10,909 bases of DNA, from contig CAJWIA010000031.1 of assembly GCA_913040765.1 (NCBI GenBank), positions 1-10,909 of the forward strand, read 5' to 3'. Both the position numbers and the translations under genes were made by a program. Shown here piece by piece: positions 6,321 through 10,909 of this stretch; position 1 is the stretch's first letter; every line of letters begins with the position of its first letter. This DNA is from an uncultured Anaerolineales bacterium. Lineage in GTDB: Bacteria > Chloroflexota > Anaerolineae > Anaerolineales > UBA11657. The notes under the pieces are model-generated. The model was not told the DNA's origin. It worked only from the letters and a program-made list of their open reading frames with translations, and searched no databases.

Positions 6321-6375
6321 GATTAACTGTTATATCGATAAAGTACACAGACAAGTTTTAGATTGTGTAAGCAAA

Positions 6376-8001
6376 CTACCACGGATCCGTAGGGCCGCTC
6401 ACACAATAATTCACAGGATGATAAACACTAACTGGACCGTCTTTCCACACAACATCTGCATTGGGCTGCCCAGCAATATAATAATCTTGTTTTATTGACG
6501 ATAAGTACATATTATTGTTTCCCGGATTACGCCATCGACGATACATGATATATAGATCATCCAATACTGGTAAATTGACTCGTGGAATATAATCAAAATG
6601 TATAAAGGATCCACTTTTCACTTTGCCATCACAATTATCAATCTCCCAGCTTATGTTATCTCCCCCAAAACGCTTTGAACCAACATGAGGACATGGAACA
6701 CCTACTAATGACTGGATTGCTGGCATCATCATACCATCCGTAGCACATACACCTGATACTAATTGTTTTGACAACTCGTTTGGTATTGGAACTATCTTAT
6801 TAAAGTAACCAACTGAAACACGCATTACAAGACCACCAACAAAAACAGCAACCACAAATCCATTGATCTTTGATCCTATTAGTGTAAGATTTAGATTTCC
6901 AGACAACAACTTTGCCCATAGTGCGGTTTGAGCAAGCGCAAATAACACAATTGTCGCAGGATGTTCTGCATGCTGTTGTGGAAACAGAAACCACCAAACA
7001 ATGCCACCTAGCGAAGTTATGATCCAAAGAAAGTCAAAATCACTTATTTGTGTATATTTTTGAGTAGCAGACAGATTAACAACATGATAAATTATCAACA
7101 AAGTAATACCTATACCAAGATAATATTCAATTCGGATTAAAAGCAGACCATAATAGTTTGCAGAAGTAAGGTAGTTCAACCAATCGGTTCTTTCTGCGAC
7201 CCTTGAGGATATCTCATTCAATCCATGTTGGTTGGACAATAAGTAAATACGAGTGAACAAAGATCCGATACCTAACACAGGTGCGGTCATTAACAAGGAA
7301 AATTGTCGCCAAGAAATATTAATACGATGAAAACACACCAATCCTCCTAGAACAACAAAGGACCAAGGGAGCAATTGTAATGACAATAGGCTTGTAACCA
7401 ATAACAAGATCCAAGACCACACAAACCTACTAGTAGCCCAACGACCTGACACAAACCAAAGGTATAATTGCGCACCTGACAATAATGTCACATAAGGCAC
7501 CCAATAGCCAAGTGTAGTGCTCCAACTTAGAAACCAGTATGAGATCCCACCGATACCAAAAAAATATGCTCCGACTTTATAATCACTATATCTTCTCCAA
7601 ACAGCTGCCCACAAAATCAGTCCGGAAGTAGAAAGAAATAACATTACAATGCGGTGGCTAGACAATGAATCCACTCCGATGTAATCTAACGCAAATGCAA
7701 TCCATTCATAACCAGACGGCCAATGTGTATAAACATAAGCATAGCCACGCTCAGGGGTCAACGATACAGTGCCAATAGTATCGGCTACACCTCTAATAGG
7801 AAAAAACTGAGTTTCTTGCCAACCAATACGCTTCGCATTTTCAACACTTGTAAGAACTGCACCATCCACCCAGGCATCCCCAGCATTGATCCAGTAACTT
7901 CCAAAAGGTGATTTCATATACCATACTGCCATAAACAAAAGGCTGATAATCACTACTAATTTGGTATGTAAATTAGCCCGAAAATTAAATATATTTAGCA
8001 T
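6376..8001 (-). CDS. Polytopic membrane protein, probable GT-C glycosyltransferase
   Basis: A 541-residue protein with roughly ten hydrophobic segments between about 14 and 400, then a soluble tail of about 140 residues. The first loop after the N-terminal segment holds acidic residues in GDAWVDGAV (41-49) and a histidine-proline patch, YTHWPSGYEW (91-100), as expected for the first outer loop of GT-C enzymes that use polyprenyl-phosphate sugars. QQHAEHP (342-348), next to a membrane segment, recalls histidine motifs of related GT-C proteins. The tail carries four cysteines (419, 437, 457, 533) and probably lies outside the cytoplasm, where disulfides could form. ATG at 8001 is 7 bp after the stop of the larger GT-C gene; an AAGGA within that gene's end is about 12 nt upstream. 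Specific sugar and acceptor unknown; assignment is from topology and loop motifs, not a firm family match. Confidence 0.65.
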   Translation of the reverse strand: MLNIFNFRANLHTKLVVIISLLFMAVWYMKSPFGSYWINAGDAWVDGAVLTSVENAKRIGWQETQFFPIRGVADTIGTVSLTPERGYAYVYTHWPSGYEWIAFALDYIGVDSLSSHRIVMLFLSTSGLILWAAVWRRYSDYKVGAYFFGIGGISYWFLSWSTTLGYWVPYVTLLSGAQLYLWFVSGRWATSRFVWSWILLLVTSLLSLQLLPWSFVVLGGLVCFHRINISWRQFSLLMTAPVLGIGSLFTRIYLLSNQHGLNEISSRVAERTDWLNYLTSANYYGLLLIRIEYYLGIGITLLIIYHVVNLSATQKYTQISDFDFLWIITSLGGIVWWFLFPQQHAEHPATIVLFALAQTALWAKLLSGNLNLTLIGSKINGFVVAVFVGGLVMRVSVGYFNKIVPIPNELSKQLVSGVCATDGMMMPAIQSLVGVPCPHVGSKRFGGDNISWEIDNCDGKVKSGSFIHFDYIPRVNLPVLDDLYIMYRRWRNPGNNNMYLSSIKQDYYIAGQPNADVVWKDGPVSVYHPVNYCVSGPTDPW

Positions 8002-8008
8002 GTTATGT

Positions 8009-9934
8009 TCAATTCCTTACTACCACACCCCATGCTGGGTGATTAACTTGGCTACACCCAAAGGTAGGTGTAATTTTGGGGTCTTTTGCACTTATTTCAT
8101 AAATATTTACTGCTGGACTCAATCCTCTGGCATCACGACTGTATTTAGCACTTATACTCAAACTTGCCGGTACATTGCTCAAATCCCATGGGTCACCCAC
8201 TTTTTCGACATATTGGAATCCAAGATCATACAACTTAAACACATTATCGGGACCACCCCTAAGGAGATTTTGTTCGTCTTTGGTTGCCATACATTGAATA
8301 AGATCGCTTCGCAACCAATAAGTATATCCGCTACTCACATTGATGCGATCGCCTACTCCAGCTAGTGCATTCATAGCCAACATATCGTGACACTCAGGCA
8401 ACGGAAATCCCTCTAGGTCACATATCCCAACACCTTGTACCTTGTAGCGAAACAACCTTTTCATATCCTGTTCGATAGTTGAGTAACCAATCAAACCAAT
8501 ACACAAACACATTACAATCACATATCTAAACCATGAATATTTCCCACTAGAGTAAAACGCCTTTTCGGCAGCGAAGGCAATAACAGGTATAAGTGATAGT
8601 AAAGCCGGCAGCATAAACCTCGGCGCAAAATACCGCGCTTGTAAGACTGCCCCAACTAATACCGTAATTAGAATTACTATGCTAAAACGTATTAGGATAT
8701 TATGATTTCTCCACGAACTAATGGGTATTAGCAATATAAGCGGTGCAAACGCCAGATACAACCCTGATAGATTACCGTATTGAAAAACATAATCACCATA
8801 CACCAATGCCAACGGATAAGTAAACAATATGTTACGCGCAACATCCAGAGAATTCCAATATCCTTGCGAATTATATTTGTCGCCAATTTGCCCATTCAAA
8901 AAAATAAATGGAGCAAACGGTTCTTGGAAAAGGACGCTATTCTTTACGACAAGTGTCAGAAAAGGCAAGATCATAATGAGAATGAAACCAATCCACACAT
9001 GCATTTGATACCGGGATTTGCGCACTTCCCACAATAGTATTATAGATATTGGTAAAGCCACGGCGATTGCATATGTCGCTTTAGCAACTACAGCAAATCC
9101 AGTAAATAGACCAGCCAGACAAAAAGCTGACCAATTTACTGAAGATCGTTTGATCTCCACAATCCAATACAAAGCTGCAATCCCCAAACATGCGGCAAAA
9201 ATATCCACTTTACCATCAATCATATAAAAACTTACAGTGGTAGATGATAACATCATTACCATAGCAACTACTTTGCCTACATTTCCTACACCTAAACTTC
9301 CGCAGAGAGATACCAAGATAGCAAGCATAGTTAGAGTAGTGACCCAAACAAATAACAAAGCTGCCTGCTCGTTATTTAGTGCTAACAAGACCGAATGATG
9401 CATTTCACCGAATAGTCCGGATATGCTATGGGTATGTTCATATCCAATTACAGGCATCAGACTACCAGATGCAGCCATCAACTTGGGCAATACCATATAG
9501 AAAAAGATGCCGTCACCAGCACCAAACCTAACAGGTAAACTAGCATTAAAAATGCCGAGTAGTATCACTACCAAAACCACTAGAATTTCTACAAATTTCA
9601 TATGCGGTGGCAGTGCAAGAAAATGATGAGTTATCTGACCAAATAACCGATTAAATAAAACTGCCATATCCCCACGTACAAATATTATTCCTATTGATAC
9701 AATAAATGTCACCAGTACAATAATAGGGACCAGCAAGAAATATCCCAGTAAACCAAGTCCTGTCCATGCAATTACGAACAGACATTGACCTAGCATCAAC
9801 GCAGTCGCTATGATTGCCAATGCAGAATAATTGCGCCAGGTACTCCGTGCAACACCAACTGCTGGAAGCGACAACAATCCAATGATCAAACATGAGATTG
9901 TATATATTAGGCAAATACTTGCTGATATAAACAT
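8009..9934 (-). CDS. Large polytopic membrane protein, probable GT-C/GT39-like glycosyltransferase
   Basis: A 641-residue protein with about twelve or more hydrophobic segments up to residue 485 and a soluble tail of about 150 residues. The long outer loop after the segment at 113-130 contains RFGAGDGIFFYMVLPKLMA (136-154). Its acidic residue D141 followed by an aromatic and proline stretch is the usual place for the catalytic or metal residue in GT39-like proteins. YEHTHS (165-170) and GEMHH (176-180) follow. ARYFAPRFMLPALL (433-446) matches the late arginine-rich turn seen in such enzymes. Tail cysteines lie at 505, 515, 548 and 627. ATG at 9934 is preceded by AGGGA with 5-nt spacing. The gene is followed after 7 bp by the second GT-C gene, so they probably form one transcript. 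It likely transfers a sugar from a lipid-phosphate donor outside the membrane; O-antigen polymerase is a less likely alternative. Confidence 0.68.
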   Translation of the reverse strand: MFISASICLIYTISCLIIGLLSLPAVGVARSTWRNYSALAIIATALMLGQCLFVIAWTGLGLLGYFLLVPIIVLVTFIVSIGIIFVRGDMAVLFNRLFGQITHHFLALPPHMKFVEILVVLVVILLGIFNASLPVRFGAGDGIFFYMVLPKLMAASGSLMPVIGYEHTHSISGLFGEMHHSVLLALNNEQAALLFVWVTTLTMLAILVSLCGSLGVGNVGKVVAMVMMLSSTTVSFYMIDGKVDIFAACLGIAALYWIVEIKRSSVNWSAFCLAGLFTGFAVVAKATYAIAVALPISIILLWEVRKSRYQMHVWIGFILIMILPFLTLVVKNSVLFQEPFAPFIFLNGQIGDKYNSQGYWNSLDVARNILFTYPLALVYGDYVFQYGNLSGLYLAFAPLILLIPISSWRNHNILIRFSIVILITVLVGAVLQARYFAPRFMLPALLSLIPVIAFAAEKAFYSSGKYSWFRYVIVMCLCIGLIGYSTIEQDMKRLFRYKVQGVGICDLEGFPLPECHDMLAMNALAGVGDRINVSSGYTYWLRSDLIQCMATKDEQNLLRGGPDNVFKLYDLGFQYVEKVGDPWDLSNVPASLSISAKYSRDARGLSPAVNIYEISAKDPKITPTFGCSQVNHPAWGVVVRN

Positions 9935-9956
9935 TAAATTCCCTGTTTCCTAACTA

Positions 9957-10142
9957 TTAGAATCCGATCCAAAGCTTAATATCTTGCAGCCATATCATAG
10001 ATGGCCACAAACCATAAACTTTTAGGAAATTAGTAAATGGTTCATATATGTTCACGCGTAGTCTGATTGACACAGCTGCCAACATCCATATAGATAACAC
10101 CACACGCACGACAAAATTATTAATTAATTTGTTTGAAAACAA
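9957..10142 (-). CDS. Possible small membrane protein (doubtful)
   Basis: An open frame of 61 codons from TTG at 10142, upstream of the large GT-C gene and 22 bp before its start. The predicted protein has one hydrophobic stretch (about residues 10-27, FVVRVVLSIWMLAAVSIRL) and an aromatic-rich C-terminal half. An in-frame TAG lies four codons before the TTG, and only a weak AGGT is seen about 7 nt upstream. It is the only open frame of note on this strand in the 282-bp spacer and keeps the cluster orientation. It could be a real small membrane protein, a worn remnant of a larger membrane gene, or chance. I recognise no family. Confidence 0.28.
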   Translation of the reverse strand: MFSNKLINNFVVRVVLSIWMLAAVSIRLRVNIYEPFTNFLKVYGLWPSMIWLQDIKLWIGF

Positions 10143-10216
10143 TGAAAATACCTATGTACTATTTATACAGTAACGTTGATTGTTTGATTGACCTGTGAGA
10201 ACTCAAGGATAGCTAG

Positions 10217-10909
10217 CTAACTAACAACATCTGTAGAGTCCCTAAACTTGGCAAGCATCACGATAGCCGCACCCCAAAATACAATGGATAAAGCTAGAGA
10301 CAATGCTACCTTCATAGCAAACAAGGTGAATTCAGGACGATAATACATTATGACTTCACTAGATCCCTGAGGTACTATAACACCTTTGAATGTACCGTAT
10401 ACGTTCAACAGTTCTGATTGTTTGCCGTTGATTTCTACCTTCCAGCCTTGAGAATTGTTATCAGGATAAACTAAGATTCCAGCCTGTGATGCATCAACAT
10501 CAAATTCAATGCGATCAGGATGATAAGACTCAATAATGACTGATCCTGTTGCTTGGCCAGGTACATTAACCAACGATAAAACTTCAGTTTCTGAAGCTAA
10601 CACATACACTTTTTCTCGTAAATCCACATTAGATGCAGTAGTCATTCCCTCGAATAACGCATCTGTGTCTGAAAAAACTACCGTATCAAATGCAATCCAT
10701 GCTTCAGGAAAAACATCTTCATTCCGATAGAGATAGACATCTTGCCAAAATGGGGGTTGGGTTTTCTGTGGTAACCCAACCAACTGGCGAGCTAGTATGG
10801 CCCACCATGGTACTTCGGAAATCTCTGTAGTACCAATATCAATAGATGTAAGCTGATAGCTGTCCGAATCATTTATCATCCTACCTGAAGATACATACTT
10901 TGTTCCCAT
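10217..10909 (-). CDS. YfhO-like membrane glycosyltransferase, C-terminal part only
   Basis: The frame is open to the right edge, so this is the last 230 residues of a larger protein. An ATG happens to fall on the final bases but is probably internal, since the visible part starts at a typical late-domain sequence (GTKYVSSG). The segment is a soluble outer domain of beta character. It contains SQGWKVEINGK (153-163) and GTFKGVIVPQGSSEVIMYYRP (about 172-192), a pattern typical of the C-terminal end of YfhO-family (PF09586) proteins. One last membrane segment (about 196-221) and a short polar tail follow. Bacillus and Listeria YfhO relatives are GT-C enzymes that add sugars from undecaprenyl-phosphate donors to cell-surface polymers, with a GT2 partner. 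The DUF2304-GT2 gene in this window could play that partner role. The gene ends at TAG 10217-10219; no clear terminator follows. Confidence 0.75.
   Translation of the reverse strand: MGTKYVSSGRMINDSDSYQLTSIDIGTTEISEVPWWAILARQLVGLPQKTQPPFWQDVYLYRNEDVFPEAWIAFDTVVFSDTDALFEGMTTASNVDLREKVYVLASETEVLSLVNVPGQATGSVIIESYHPDRIEFDVDASQAGILVYPDNNSQGWKVEINGKQSELLNVYGTFKGVIVPQGSSEVIMYYRPEFTLFAMKVALSLALSIVFWGAAIVMLAKFRDSTDVVS

Noticed and set aside
6344..6369. Possible terminator after the 541-codon GT-C gene: arms TACACA and TGTGTA with a 14-base loop
   Set aside because: The stem is only 6 bp and A+T-rich, the loop is long, and no T-run follows in the direction of transcription.
7961..8365. Open frame of 134 codons on the plus strand spanning the junction of the two GT-C genes
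   Set aside because: It is antisense to two convincing membrane-protein genes and lacks a ribosome-binding site or recognisable domain.
10143..10216. Promoter-like TATAAA and a GCTAGCTA stretch after the YfhO-like gene
   Set aside because: No -35 at a suitable spacing and only a short self-complementary stretch without a stem-loop and T-run; nothing firm can be called.
1..10909. tRNA genes, insertion sequences, CRISPR arrays or defence systems
   Set aside because: I looked through the gaps and both strands and saw no cloverleaf-like sequence, transposase motifs, terminal inverted repeats or regularly spaced repeat arrays.

Overview
This window reads as a bacterial chromosome segment of low to moderate G+C. 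All nine well-supported genes lie on the minus strand, so the biological reading order runs from the right edge (10909) to the left edge (1). The protein families are bacterial: class I ArgRS, an SqdB/SQD1-type UDP-sulfoquinovose synthase, DUF2304-GT2 and YfhO-like GT-C proteins. My best guess for lineage is Chloroflexota (SAR202/Dehalococcoidia-like). This rests only on the general look of the proteins and is low confidence.

Layout in transcription order: (i) 10909-10217, the C-terminal end of a YfhO-like polytopic membrane glycosyltransferase, cut by the window edge; (ii) a 282-bp spacer with a doubtful 61-codon membrane ORF (10142-9957); (iii) two adjacent large membrane proteins of GT-C type, 9934-8009 and 8001-6376, only 7 bp apart; (iv) a 114-bp gap with a CRP/FNR-like palindrome; (v) a tight five-gene cluster: a short permease (6261-5761), UDP-sulfoquinovose synthase (5740-4559), an NAD-dependent sugar-nucleotide epimerase (4531-3590), a membrane-anchored DUF2304-GT2 fusion (3580-2543) and a cytoplasmic NodB-type deacetylase (2485-1631); (vi) a 148-bp regulatory gap with nested repeats; (vii) argS (1482 to beyond 1), missing its C-terminus.

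Taken together the cluster looks like a cell-surface glycan or glycolipid pathway. The synthase makes UDP-sulfoquinovose from UDP-glucose and sulfite, and the epimerase makes a second nucleotide sugar. The DPM1-like GT2 would load a sugar onto a polyprenyl phosphate, the GT-C proteins would use such lipid-linked donors outside the membrane, and the deacetylase would trim an N-acetyl group. The most interesting possibility is that sulfoquinovose here goes into a surface glycan, as with Agl3 of Sulfolobus, rather than only into the lipid SQDG. A second is that the short permease directly upstream handles sulfite or a related ion. Both are inferences from gene order; no SqdX/SQD2-type SQDG synthase is visible in the window. 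No RNA genes, insertion sequences, CRISPR arrays or convincing intrinsic terminators were found.
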